Of a DNA stretch of 9,354 nucleotides, positions 1 through 7,570 are shown one piece after another (within the stretch, counting starts at the first letter, position 1; every line of letters begins with the position of its first letter). Source of the stretch: DASSBR01 sp035701285. GTDB lineage: Bacteria > Pseudomonadota > Gammaproteobacteria > Natronospirales > DASSBR01. The notes beneath the pieces are model-generated. The model was given only the letters and a program-made list of their open reading frames with translations, did no database searches and was not told the DNA's origin. The stretch covers positions 1 through 9,354 of the forward strand of contig DASSNT010000033.1 of the NCBI GenBank assembly GCA_035701285.1. The letters are read 5' to 3'. The position numbers were made by a program, and so were the translations under genes.

Positions 1-300
1 TGGGCCTCCAAGGGCGCCACGGCGCAGACGATGATCGCGCTGCAACAGGCGCTGACCGAGCGTGCCGGCGAACCGCTCGTGGCCTCGCCCGATCTGATGG
101 CGGAGTCCGCCGCGACGCGGCTGCGGCACTGGCTGACTGGCCGGCAGCAGGATGGCCCGCCGCCGCTGGAGACCACGGCCAACGGCCACTTGCGTCTCGC
201 GTCGATGCCGCAAATGCAGCGCATCAACATGAGCCCGGCGCGCATCACACGCCGGCCCGCGCCGCTGCGCTGGCTGTTTCGCGTACTGGGGGCGCAATGA
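1..300 (+). CDS. opgH: OpgH N-terminal cytoplasmic region, separate frame (5' end outside window)
   Basis: The frame is open from the first base and ends at TGA 298-300, giving 99 visible residues. The ATG at 31 is probably internal, because coding-like sequence continues upstream of it. There is no membrane segment. By memory alignment it resembles the soluble N-terminal part of E. coli and Pseudomonas OpgH: an 'ALQQALTER' stretch, then 'RLRHWL', then 'MPQMQRINMSP' and 'PLRWLFRVLG', matching the order of 'VHQALDAE', 'RLEQAW', 'MPEATRSSMFPDP' and 'VGRFWDRLRG' in E. coli. In E. coli this region of OpgH binds FtsZ and links UDP-glucose level to cell size (known for that protein, not shown here). 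The stop overlaps the ATG of the catalytic frame by ATGA, so the two are translated together, or were one gene before a one-base change in the five-G run at 288-292. The alternative, the C-terminus of OpgG, fits less well because no beta-strand-rich tail is visible. Confidence 0.72.
   Translation, partial: WASKGATAQTMIALQQALTERAGEPLVASPDLMAESAATRLRHWLTGRQQDGPPPLETTANGHLRLASMPQMQRINMSPARITRRPAPLRWLFRVLGAQ
288..300 (+). promoter_or_regulatory. G5 run and ATGA stop/start junction joining the two OpgH frames
   Basis: Five G (288-292) are followed by CGCA and then ATGA, where ATG 297-299 opens the catalytic frame and TGA 298-300 closes the upstream frame. The overlap fits re-initiation by terminating ribosomes. 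Adding one G to the run would merge both frames and read through as R-V-L-G-G-A-M-I-A-S, with no stop. A canonical -1 slippery heptamer is not present: GGG can re-pair, but the following GCG would move to GGC. Whether this is a real split or a sequencing or assembly error cannot be settled here. Confidence 0.6.
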
Positions 301-2366
301 TAGCGTCGGCCGGCAATCCGCGCTGGCGCCGTGCCGCGCTGCTGCGCCATGTGCTGATGTTCGTGCTGGTGGTGGCACAAACGGGCTTCGCCGGCACCTA
401 CATGCTGCAGATCCTTCCCTATCACGGCAGCACCGGTCTGGAAATGGCGGTACTGGCGACGTTCGTCGGCCTGTTCGCGTGGATTTCGATCGGCTTCTGG
501 ACGGCGTTTGCCGGTTTCTTCACGCTGCTGTTCAATATGCGGCGCCTGGCCATTACGCGTATCTGCCAGATACGCGGCAGCGACAGCGCGCCGCTTGCCC
601 CGACCGCGATCCTGATGCCGGTCTACAACGAGGACCCGCGGCGGGTGTTCGCCGGCCTGAAAACAACCTACCTCTCGCTGCAGAAAACCGGCCAGCTCGA
701 ACACTTCCAGTTCTTCGTGCTGAGCGATACCACCGACGCCCCCACCGGCGTACAGGAAGAGCTCGAATGGGCGGAGCTGTGCAGTTCGCTCGGTGCGTTC
801 GGACGCGTGCACTATCGCCGCCGGCGCACGCACATCAAGCGCAAGAGCGGCAATATCGGGGACTTCTGCCGCCGCTGGGGCGCCAAGTTCCGCTACATGA
901 TCGTGTTTGACGCCGACAGCGTCATGTCCGGGCCGACGCTGGTCAAAATGGTGCAGATGATGGAAGTGCGCCCGGAGGCCGGCATCATCCAGACGCCGCC
1001 GACCACCGCCAACCGCGTGTCGCTGTTCGCCCGCATCCAGCAATTCGCCAACCGCGTGTACGGCCCGATGTTTACAGCGGGGGTGCACTTCTGGCAGCTC
1101 GGCGAATGCTATTACTGGGGCCATAACGCGATCATCCGCATCCGGCCGTTCGTCGAACATTGCGGGCTGTCGCGCCTGCCGGGCAGCGGCCCGCTGGGTG
1201 GCGAGATCCTGAGCCACGACTTCGTCGAGGCGGCGCTGATGCGTCGCGCCGGCTGGGAGGTCTGGGTTGCCTACGATCTCGCGGGGAGCTACGAGGAAAC
1301 GCCGCCGACACTGCTCGACGAACTGAAGCGGGACCGGCGCTGGTGCCAGGGCAACCTGCAGCATCTGCGCCTGCTCGGCACGAAAGGGTTATCGTCGGCG
1401 CACCGCGCGATGTTCGTCAACGGCGTGATGGCCTATGCCTCCGCGATGGTCTGGCTGCTGTTCCTGATCCTGTCCACCGCCGAAGTCGCGGTGCAGGCGC
1501 TGACGCCGGTGAAGTACTTTTCATCGAAGCCGAGCCTGTTTCCGATCTGGCCCGAATGGCATCCGAACTGGGCGCTGGCGCTGGTCGTCTCGACGGCCGG
1601 GCTGCTGTTCCTGCCCAAGATCCTGAGCTGGTTTCTGACGGTCATCAAAAAACCGCCGACGCGCTGCTTCGGCGGCTTCATTCCGCTCACCGTCAGCGTA
1701 ATTCTCGAGTCGGTCGTGGCCAGCCTGCTGGCGCCGATCCGGATGCTGTTTCACGCCAAGTTCGTGCTGACCACGCTGATTGGCCGGCAGGTCAAATGGG
1801 GCGGGCAGGTGCGCGAGGATGCGGAAACCGATTGGCTGACGGCCATTCGTTACCACGGCCTTGCAACCATTGTGGCGATTATCTGGGCCGCCGGCGTGTA
1901 CTGGCTGAATCCGGCGTTCTTCTGGTGGCTCGCCCCGATCGTCGGCGCGCTGTTCTTCGCGGTGCCGCTGTCGGTATACCTGAGCCGCGTGCGGCTGGGG
2001 CGGGTGGCGCGCAAGCTCCGCCTGTTCACGATCCCGGAGGAAATCGAACCGCCGGCCGAACTCGCGACACTGAATGCGCAACTGGCGCCGCCCGCTGAAG
2101 ACGCTGACCCGTTCGTGCGCGCGGTCGTCGACCCGCAGGTCAACGCCATCCACATCGGCATGCTGCGTCTGAAGCGCAGCATGCCGCCAGAAAAGGCCAA
2201 GCGGCTCGAGCGTATCCGCAAGAAGGCGCTGCAACTCGGCCCCGCCGGCCTGACGGCGCTCGACAAAGCCGACCTGCTGCAGGACGTGCCCAGTATGCAG
2301 ACCCTGCACTTCGGCGTCTGGCAGATTACCGACGCGGAACTGAGCAAGCAGTGGGGACTGGCATAA
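297..2366 (+). CDS. opgH: Osmoregulated periplasmic glucan glucosyltransferase OpgH/MdoH, membrane and catalytic part
   Basis: This inner-membrane glycosyltransferase-2 protein polymerises the glucose backbone of OPGs from UDP-glucose on the cytoplasmic face and is thought to help export it. The 689 residues run as follows: hydrophobic segments near 13-38 and 51-80; a cytoplasmic GT2 domain about 100-355 with 'MPVYNED' at 107-113, the UDP-sugar/metal motif D205-A-D207, 'SHDFVEA' at 306-312 (acceptor/base region) and the RxxRW motif R345-R348-W349; then hydrophobic segments near 372-400, 425-447, 460-482, 520-537 and 540-562; and a cytoplasmic tail ending in the OpgH-like 'LHFGVW' (670-675). 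E. coli OpgH is about 847 residues; the missing length corresponds to the N-terminal region found in the overlapping upstream frame. The ATG at 297 overlaps the upstream TGA. A G5 run four bases before it could serve as a weak Shine-Dalgarno. The gene converges on apeQ with 9 bases between their stops. The family call is secure; the true N-terminus is not. Confidence 0.95.
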   Translation: MIASAGNPRWRRAALLRHVLMFVLVVAQTGFAGTYMLQILPYHGSTGLEMAVLATFVGLFAWISIGFWTAFAGFFTLLFNMRRLAITRICQIRGSDSAPLAPTAILMPVYNEDPRRVFAGLKTTYLSLQKTGQLEHFQFFVLSDTTDAPTGVQEELEWAELCSSLGAFGRVHYRRRRTHIKRKSGNIGDFCRRWGAKFRYMIVFDADSVMSGPTLVKMVQMMEVRPEAGIIQTPPTTANRVSLFARIQQFANRVYGPMFTAGVHFWQLGECYYWGHNAIIRIRPFVEHCGLSRLPGSGPLGGEILSHDFVEAALMRRAGWEVWVAYDLAGSYEETPPTLLDELKRDRRWCQGNLQHLRLLGTKGLSSAHRAMFVNGVMAYASAMVWLLFLILSTAEVAVQALTPVKYFSSKPSLFPIWPEWHPNWALALVVSTAGLLFLPKILSWFLTVIKKPPTRCFGGFIPLTVSVILESVVASLLAPIRMLFHAKFVLTTLIGRQVKWGGQVREDAETDWLTAIRYHGLATIVAIIWAAGVYWLNPAFFWWLAPIVGALFFAVPLSVYLSRVRLGRVARKLRLFTIPEEIEPPAELATLNAQLAPPAEDADPFVRAVVDPQVNAIHIGMLRLKRSMPPEKAKRLERIRKKALQLGPAGLTALDKADLLQDVPSMQTLHFGVWQITDAELSKQWGLA

Positions 2367-2375
2367 CCGGCCGCG
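2367..2375. other. 9-base gap between convergent stop codons of opgH and apeQ
   Basis: The TAA of opgH (2364-2366) and the TGA of apeQ (2376-2378, read on the minus strand) are separated only by a C/G-only stretch. I see no stem followed by a T-tract on either strand within it or in the nearest coding bases, so there is no recognisable intrinsic terminator. Transcripts from both sides probably overlap or end by Rho. Confidence 0.7.
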
Positions 2376-3104
2376 TCAGCACAAGCCGCCGTTGACCGAC
2401 AGCACCTGGCGGGTGATGTAAGCCGCCTCGTCGGAGAACAGAAACGCGACCAGCGCGGCGACTTCTTCCGGCCGCCCGGCCCGACCAAGCGGAATCTGCT
2501 TGAGAATTTCCTCGACCGGTGCGCCGTGCAGCATGTCGGTCTCGATCAATCCCGGCGCGACGCAGTTCACCGTGATGCGCCGGCTGGCGAGCTCCACGGC
2601 CAGCGCCTTGCTCGCGCCGATGACGCCCGCCTTGGCGGCGCTGTAGTTGGCTTGGCCGCGGTTGCCGATGAGTCCGGCTACGGACGCGATCGTGACGATG
2701 CGTCCGCCGTCGCGCATCCGCACCAGCGGCATGGTCAGCGGGTGCAGCACGTTGTAGAAGCCGCCGAGATTGGCGCCGACGACCCGATCCCAGTCCTCGC
2801 CCGGCATGGCCGGAAACGCGTTGTCTGCGCTGATGCCGGCATTGCAGACGACGCCCCAGTACGGCCCGTGCGCGTCCAGCTCGCTTTCCAGCGCCTCCTT
2901 CACCTGTTCGCGATGGGTGACATCGAAGCTCAACGTATGCACGCGCCCGCCGGCCGATGCGATTTCGCCTGCCAGCGCTTCGACTGCCGAGGCATTGCTG
3001 CGGTAATGCAAGCCGATGTCGAAGCCCCGTCCCGCCAGCGCGCGGGCGATAGCGCCGCCGATACCGCCACTCGCGCCGGTCACCAGCACGCGTTTCGAAT
3101 TCAT
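2376..3104 (-). CDS. apeQ: Beta-ketoacyl-ACP reductase of the aryl polyene pathway (FabG-like SDR, ApeQ)
   Basis: This cytoplasmic short-chain dehydrogenase is 242 residues long, the normal FabG length. It would reduce the 3-keto group of the ACP-bound chain with NADPH after each ApeO condensation. Visible motifs are the cofactor loop T9-GASGGIG-16, 'NAG' at 88-90, N112 and the catalytic S141, Y154 and K158 (YSAAK). The C-terminal 'VNGG' is typical of FabG. Its ATG overlaps the apeP stop (ATGA), and a good Shine-Dalgarno AGAGGA lies six bases upstream within apeP, so it can also be initiated independently. Position after a ketosynthase and a dehydratase argues for the pathway enzyme rather than the housekeeping FabG; no malonyltransferase or acpP gene sits next to it. 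It is the last gene of the operon here: the second ketosynthase apeR, which usually follows, is absent. SDR function is very sure, pathway assignment strong. Confidence 0.93.
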   Translation of the reverse strand: MNSKRVLVTGASGGIGGAIARALAGRGFDIGLHYRSNASAVEALAGEIASAGGRVHTLSFDVTHREQVKEALESELDAHGPYWGVVCNAGISADNAFPAMPGEDWDRVVGANLGGFYNVLHPLTMPLVRMRDGGRIVTIASVAGLIGNRGQANYSAAKAGVIGASKALAVELASRRITVNCVAPGLIETDMLHGAPVEEILKQIPLGRAGRPEEVAALVAFLFSDEAAYITRQVLSVNGGLC

Positions 3105-3532
3105 TGGTCTTCCTCTTCAATGATAGTGAGGCGGGCCTCGGCGAGCGTCTGCCCGCCGCAATCGATGCGACAGGTACAGGCGGCCATGCCACCCTCGCCG
3201 CCGAACTCCCGCTCGGCGCGAATGATCAGCCGCGCGCCTTCTTCAAACCAGGGCACACTCGCCTCGTAACGGCGCGTACCGAGCAGCATTCCCCGCCGTG
3301 GCGCGCGTCCGGCACGGCGACCGCTCAGGCCGCCATGCGCGGCAACCGCCTGGGCCATCAACTCGATCCCGACCCAGGCCGGCACACCGTGGCCGGCAAT
3401 GAAGAACGGATGCGCGGCAGTGATACTGACTGCGGCTTCGATAATGTCATCCCTGTCGCTCAGAATTTCATCGAGCAGCACCGCCGGCCCGGCATGCGGC
3501 AGCAGATCGGCCGGCGCCGGGAACCGCGTCAT
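3101..3532 (-). CDS. apeP: Hotdog-fold 3-hydroxyacyl-ACP dehydratase of aryl polyene pathway (ApeP)
   Basis: A protein of 143 residues in the FabA/FabZ-like hotdog superfamily, predicted to remove water from the 3-hydroxyacyl-ACP formed by ApeQ and leave a double bond of the growing polyene. The N-terminal 'LLPHAGPAVLLDEI' (10-23) corresponds to the FabZ 'LPHR-PFLLVDRI' pattern. The central helix is 'VPAWVGIELMAQAVAAHGG' with E57 as likely catalytic acid; H41 ('AHPFF') and H48 ('GHGVP') are candidates for the catalytic histidine. The spacing differs from FabZ, where His and Glu are 14 residues apart: here H41 is 16 and H48 is 9 from E57. In the APE scheme ApeP works with a second dehydratase, ApeI, which is not in this window. 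The ATG overlaps the apeO stop (ATGA) and its own stop overlaps the apeQ start. The hotdog call is strong; which histidine acts is uncertain. Confidence 0.88.
   Translation of the reverse strand: MTRFPAPADLLPHAGPAVLLDEILSDRDDIIEAAVSITAAHPFFIAGHGVPAWVGIELMAQAVAAHGGLSGRRAGRAPRRGMLLGTRRYEASVPWFEEGARLIIRAEREFGGEGGMAACTCRIDCGGQTLAEARLTIIEEEDQ
3111..3116 (-). promoter_or_regulatory. Shine-Dalgarno of apeQ inside the end of apeP
   Basis: Read on the minus strand the bases are AGAGGA, followed by a six-base spacer (AGACCA) and the apeQ ATG at 3104. It is the strongest ribosome-binding site seen among the starts in this operon and supports this start codon. Confidence 0.75.
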
Positions 3533-4704
3533 GTGCGCCCCAGCACGAGGCAGGCATTGTTGCCGCCGAACGCGAACGAGTTGCTGAGCGTGACTTTGCA
3601 GCGTGCGATCTCACCGGGCGAACTCAGACGCAGCGGCGCAAGCGCCGGGTCGCACTCCCCGTCCCAGATATGCGGCGGTAAGCCGGCGGCATCGGGTTCG
3701 GTCAACAGTATCCAGCAGAACCCCGTTTCGGTCGCCCCGGCGGCGCCGAGCGCGTGGCCGACCAGCGGCTTGGTCGAACTGCACGGGGTACTGCGCCCGA
3801 TCACCCGATCCACCACGTGGCTTTCCATCAGGTCGTTTTGCACCGTAGCCGTGCCATGCAGGTTGACGTAGTCGACCGCGCCGGCATCGATACCGGCATC
3901 GGCGAGCGCCATCCGCATGGCCGTTTCCGCGCCGCGGCCTTCGGGGTCCGGCGCCGAAATGTGGTAGGCGTCGGACGATTCGCCGACACCCAGCAGCGCC
4001 ACCGGGCCCGGCTCGCGACTCATCAAAAACACTGCCGCGCCCTCGCCGATGTTGATGCCGTCCCGATTGACGCTGAACGGGTTGCAGCGTTCACCGGCGA
4101 TTGATTCGAGGGCATTAAAGCCGTTGAGCGTCAGGCGGCACAGCGAATCGACGCCGCCGACGATGACCGCATCGCAGAGGCCGGTCTTCAGCAATCGCCG
4201 CCCGGAAGAAAACGCCTTGGCGCTGGCGGTGCAGGCCGTCGACACACTCCAGGCCGGGCCGCCGAGGGCCAGCATGCGGCGCAGAAATTCGCTCGGCGTC
4301 GCCATCTCCTGGCGGCGGTAGTCGTAGCCGGGGGGAAACGCGCCCCGTCGGAGCCGGGCGGTCAGCGCTTCGAAGCCTTCGGCCGCGCCGGACGTGCTGC
4401 TTCCGAGCACGATGCCAATGCGGTCGGCGCCGAATTGTGCAATCGCGGCATCGATCTGCGGCCGGATTTGGGCAATCGCCGCGCACAAGATCTGAATATT
4501 GCGCGAGGCGTACGGCGCATGCTCCGGGCCCACGGCTGGCAACGTGCCCTGCACCACGCCGACGCAGGTCTCGCGCCCGCGAATCAGATCGGCACGCGAC
4601 ACCATGCCGTTCGTGCTGCCGGCATACAGTCCGGCGCGCACGCTGGCAACGCTGTCGCCGAGCGCATTAATGATGCCCAGCGCATGCAGGTACACCGGCG
4701 TCAT
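3529..4704 (-). CDS. apeO: Beta-ketoacyl-ACP synthase of aryl polyene pathway (KAS I/II type, ApeO)
   Basis: A decarboxylating condensing enzyme of 391 residues with the thiolase fold, expected to add malonyl-ACP to the aryl-primed chain. The full Cys-His-His set is present: C158 in 'STACTAS', H283 in 'NLHGTAT' and H317 in 'KPLVGHALGAAGA' (with K312), plus the C-terminal 'SNSFAFGGNNA' loop. It is therefore likely catalytic, not a chain-length factor lacking the cysteine. 'CNPFSVNRDGINIGEGAA' (207-224) and 'GESSDAYHISAPDPEGRGAE' (241-260) are typical of this subfamily. In the published APE system ApeO pairs with the ketosynthase-like ApeC, which would lie outside this window. At 391 residues it is slightly shorter than FabF (about 410). 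Its ATG overlaps the apeN stop (ATGA), with GAGG about 11 bases upstream as a weak ribosome site. Primary FabB/FabF is unlikely because of the neighbours. Confidence 0.94.
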   Translation of the reverse strand: MTPVYLHALGIINALGDSVASVRAGLYAGSTNGMVSRADLIRGRETCVGVVQGTLPAVGPEHAPYASRNIQILCAAIAQIRPQIDAAIAQFGADRIGIVLGSSTSGAAEGFEALTARLRRGAFPPGYDYRRQEMATPSEFLRRMLALGGPAWSVSTACTASAKAFSSGRRLLKTGLCDAVIVGGVDSLCRLTLNGFNALESIAGERCNPFSVNRDGINIGEGAAVFLMSREPGPVALLGVGESSDAYHISAPDPEGRGAETAMRMALADAGIDAGAVDYVNLHGTATVQNDLMESHVVDRVIGRSTPCSSTKPLVGHALGAAGATETGFCWILLTEPDAAGLPPHIWDGECDPALAPLRLSSPGEIARCKVTLSNSFAFGGNNACLVLGRT

Positions 4705-5264
4705 CGCGCTATCGGCCTCAACACCAGGACAGTATCCGCCGGCACAATGTGCATGACCACACGGACTTCAGCCAGCGGCCCCTTCGACCGCTCGATATGC
4801 GCAACCAGATGCCCATGTTCGAGCAGATCTCTGGTTTCGCCCTTGCCGGTACGGCTGACCTTGAGCGTGAGGCCGTGCAGCCGGGGCCTGAGCGCCGCCG
4901 GGTCGGCCAGCGCCGCCTCGAGCATCACGACGATGAGATCAGCGTGCAGTTCCGGGCGCTGCGGCTGGCTGACGATGTCGTGGCCATCGTAGGTAATCGT
5001 GAACAGGTGCGTACCGAACAGGCTGAAGCCGGCGAGGCGGAGCGTATTCGCGTCAATCTGCAGTCGGCCCATGAACGTCTGCCGGTCGCCAGCATGAGTG
5101 ACCGAAACGATGTGCCGGGCGTCGGCGGCCGGCAGCGCGGCCGGTGGCAGCGGGCACGCCTGGCCGAACGGGCCGATCTTCACGCAGCCCGGCAACTGCG
5201 GCATCGTCACGCAGCCGCCGATCAGCGGTATCAACAACAGCAGGACGTGACGCAGGTTCATCAT
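4701..5264 (-). CDS. apeN: DUF3261-type lipoprotein of aryl polyene cluster (ApeN)
   Basis: A predicted lipoprotein of 187 residues. The start is the ATG at 5264, whose ATGA overlaps the stop of the MMPL gene; a second ATG follows at once. The open frame continues 120 codons upstream, but that part lies within the MMPL gene and is not expected to be translated. The signal peptide is 'MMNLRHVLLLLIPLIGGC', with lipid attachment expected at C18; the lipobox I-G-G-C is slightly atypical at -2. C27 and C37 in the mature N-terminus could form a disulfide. The rest looks rich in beta strands with no membrane segment. Position between the MMPL exporter and the ketosynthase, and the length, match the DUF3261 protein of APE clusters, whose molecular role is unknown; a part in delivering the pigment lipid to the outer membrane is inference. 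I recall the family from context more than from a sharp motif. Confidence 0.82.
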   Translation of the reverse strand: MMNLRHVLLLLIPLIGGCVTMPQLPGCVKIGPFGQACPLPPAALPAADARHIVSVTHAGDRQTFMGRLQIDANTLRLAGFSLFGTHLFTITYDGHDIVSQPQRPELHADLIVVMLEAALADPAALRPRLHGLTLKVSRTGKGETRDLLEHGHLVAHIERSKGPLAEVRVVMHIVPADTVLVLRPIAR

Positions 5265-7570
5265 GTATCCGGACGCTCCGGCGGCAAGGATAACGGCGCG
5301 ACGAGGTAACTCGCCAGTATGCCGATCAGCGTCGCGAGGCCGAACGCGTGCAGCGCCGGTATCTGGCTCAGCGACAGCAGGCCGAACGACAGCAGCGTCG
5401 TCATCGCCGACATCGTCACCGCCAGCGCCGGCGACCGCTCGCGCGCACCCACCTCGCGCAGAAACACCGCGTAATCGCGTCCCAGCCCGAGAATCAGGAT
5501 CAGCGCGACGACGCCGAACACGTTCATCGGCTCGCCCAGCCAGCCGAGCACGCCGAGCGTGACGCCCAGCGCGAGCAGTGGCGGATACAACATGCGCGTC
5601 GCTTCGCGATAACCGTACCGCCACACAAGCACCGCGGAAATGAGCAGATAACCGATCACGACCAGCCAGGTTGCGCGCACGCGAATGCGCTCGAACGTGT
5701 TAGCGATGCGCTCCAGCGGCATGACAAACTGCACGCCCTGTACGCCCGCGGCGGCCTCGGTCAGCGCAGCAGGATCGAGGTTGCTGTTGCCGAACGCGGC
5801 AGCGAGCAGTGCAACGCCACCGTCCGTCGAGATCACGAAACGCTTCAGGTCCGGCACCGCCTCGAACAGGCCCTGCGCGGTCAGCGGTTGCCGCGCCGCC
5901 GAATGCCATGCCGCTTCGATATGGTCGGCGAGCTCCGCCGGGAGCCCCATTTGCGTAAAGGCTTCGCGCAACTTCGCCGGCTGATCCAGCACGCCACGCC
6001 ATGCTGCCAGACTCGCCTGCTGCTGCGTCGCCGGCGGCAGGAACCGCGAGAGGCCAACCGCATCAGCTTTCGGCAGTTTCTTGTTGATGCGCGCAAACAA
6101 GGCCTCTTCACGCACCAGCGCCTGGTTCAGGTTCGGCGCTTCGACCAGAAAGAAACCCGGCGCGGGAAACCGGTTCAGTGTCGCGCGAATGTGCTGGTCG
6201 GTCTGCATCAGGCGCGGCGGGAAATGCTGCAGCTCACGGACATCGTCGCTGGCGTGGAGCTGGAACCAGCCCGGTATCGACGCCGCAAGCGCCAGCGCCG
6301 GCAGCAGATAACGCCAGCGGGACGGCCGGCAGGCGGCCGCGACGAAGCGCGCCGGCCAGTTCACCGCCGGATGCGCGGCGACCGCGGGCGGCCTGGTCAG
6401 CGTGACGGGAAACAGCAGCGCAACCACCAGCGCGGCTTCAATCAGCCCGGCGACCGAAAACACGGCGATCTGCGTCAGCGCCGGGAAGCCCGCCAGCAGC
6501 AGAAACGCGAAGGCGACCGCCCCTGTCAGCAAGCCGACGCCGAGGCCGGAGCGAATCTTGCTCATCACCGCCGGCGGCGCGCTGGTGCCGAACCAGTACT
6601 CGGAAAAATACAGAAACGCGTAATCGATCGCGATGCCGAGCAGGGTCGTGCCGAACACCAGCGTCAGGATATTGATGGAGCCGAACACGGCGATCACGGC
6701 GGCGCTCGCGGCGGCGACGCTGGCGCCGAGTTGCAGAAAGCCGAGCACGTGCGGCGCAAGGCTGCGGAAGATGTAGGCGATCAGCAGCATGATCAGCAGC
6801 GTCGAGACCACCGTCAGCCAGATCGTCTCCTGCTTCGCTTCCCGCCGTGCCGCATCGGCGAAGAGCGCGGCGCCGGTCGCTTCAAACCGGCAGTCGGCGC
6901 AAGTTTTTGCTACCGCCTCAGCCGCGGCATCAACCGCGCGCGCCGCGAGCGCCGAACCCTCGGCGGCAAACGCCGGCCCGGCGAGTTCCATCCGCAGCAG
7001 AAAGACGCGCTCGTCGCCGCGCTTTGCCGACAGCAGCGGGCCGTCGGGCAGGAAATCCGGGTAGGGCCGCGGCAGGTTGGACATGAACCGCTGCAGGTAG
7101 CCGCCGGGGTCGCTGCCGAACGCGTTCACCAGCCCGGCCGGGCTCGCCAGCGACACCGCCACGTCCGTCGCCAGTGCGCGCGGCCCCTCGCGAGCGAGAC
7201 GCGCCGCCTGGCGCGGGTTGAGCAACGCGAAATGATGCCGGCCGTACGCGGCAATTGCGCTGTCGACTGTCTCGCCCACATCGTCCGCCTGCAGGCCGGC
7301 ACCGAGCAGCGCCCGGCGGCCGGCCAGCGCCGCCGCGCGGGTCGTGGCGTCATCCGCCCCCCGCACCAGCGCCAGCAATTGATGGGTAAAGGCGTCGCGG
7401 CTGCGCTCGGTCGCGATATGGAGCGCCTGCGAATCGTGCCGCTCCGGCAGCAGGGTCAGAATGTTGGTCTGGATCGGCGCCTGAAGGTCGAGCCGCGTCC
7501 ACGCGAAACCGCACAAGAGCCCCAGGGAGACCAGCCAGATCGCCCATCTGGCGAACGAACGCTTATCCAC
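5261..7570 (-). CDS. apeM: RND-superfamily MMPL exporter of aryl polyene cluster (ApeM)
   Basis: An inner-membrane transporter of 769 residues, of the size and layout of MMPL/RND lipid exporters. Segment 1 is near 9-24, followed by a large periplasmic loop (about 25-248). Clustered segments follow at 249-267, 277-297, 302-324, 345-362, 365-390 and 420-434, then a second periplasmic loop (about 435-633) and segments at 634-650, 660-678, 684-703, 720-735 and 742-760. Each half carries the RND proton-relay GxxxDY motif: G312-IAI-D316-Y317 and G695-LGR-D699-Y700. This supports a proton-driven pump, presumably moving the polyene-lipid out of the inner membrane with the LolA-like ApeL. The start is GTG at 7570, which shares one base with the TAG of apeL (TAGTG) and has no clear Shine-Dalgarno, so it depends on coupling. 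A very long antisense open frame over this gene is a composition effect. Confidence 0.93.
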   Translation of the reverse strand: MDKRSFARWAIWLVSLGLLCGFAWTRLDLQAPIQTNILTLLPERHDSQALHIATERSRDAFTHQLLALVRGADDATTRAAALAGRRALLGAGLQADDVGETVDSAIAAYGRHHFALLNPRQAARLAREGPRALATDVAVSLASPAGLVNAFGSDPGGYLQRFMSNLPRPYPDFLPDGPLLSAKRGDERVFLLRMELAGPAFAAEGSALAARAVDAAAEAVAKTCADCRFEATGAALFADAARREAKQETIWLTVVSTLLIMLLIAYIFRSLAPHVLGFLQLGASVAAASAAVIAVFGSINILTLVFGTTLLGIAIDYAFLYFSEYWFGTSAPPAVMSKIRSGLGVGLLTGAVAFAFLLLAGFPALTQIAVFSVAGLIEAALVVALLFPVTLTRPPAVAAHPAVNWPARFVAAACRPSRWRYLLPALALAASIPGWFQLHASDDVRELQHFPPRLMQTDQHIRATLNRFPAPGFFLVEAPNLNQALVREEALFARINKKLPKADAVGLSRFLPPATQQQASLAAWRGVLDQPAKLREAFTQMGLPAELADHIEAAWHSAARQPLTAQGLFEAVPDLKRFVISTDGGVALLAAAFGNSNLDPAALTEAAAGVQGVQFVMPLERIANTFERIRVRATWLVVIGYLLISAVLVWRYGYREATRMLYPPLLALGVTLGVLGWLGEPMNVFGVVALILILGLGRDYAVFLREVGARERSPALAVTMSAMTTLLSFGLLSLSQIPALHAFGLATLIGILASYLVAPLSLPPERPDT

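Noticed and set aside
286..300. Programmed -1 ribosomal frameshift joining the two OpgH frames
   Set aside because: The heptamer G GGG GCG does not allow re-pairing of the A-site codon, and I saw no clear stimulatory hairpin. Re-initiation or a one-base error is simpler.
1521..2488. Minus-strand open frames opposite the 3' half of opgH
   Set aside because: They are compositionally biased and lack any recognisable motif, while the plus strand carries clear OpgH sequence throughout.
2376..4704. Housekeeping fatty-acid synthesis genes fabF-fabZ-fabG
   Set aside because: No acpP, fabD or fabH is adjacent; the genes are coupled to LolA-like, MMPL and DUF3261 genes, and the dehydratase differs from FabZ in its motif.
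5265..5624. Upstream extension of the apeN frame by 120 codons
   Set aside because: It would overlap the conserved C-terminal membrane region of apeM. The ATG at 5264 is followed at once by a lipoprotein signal peptide.
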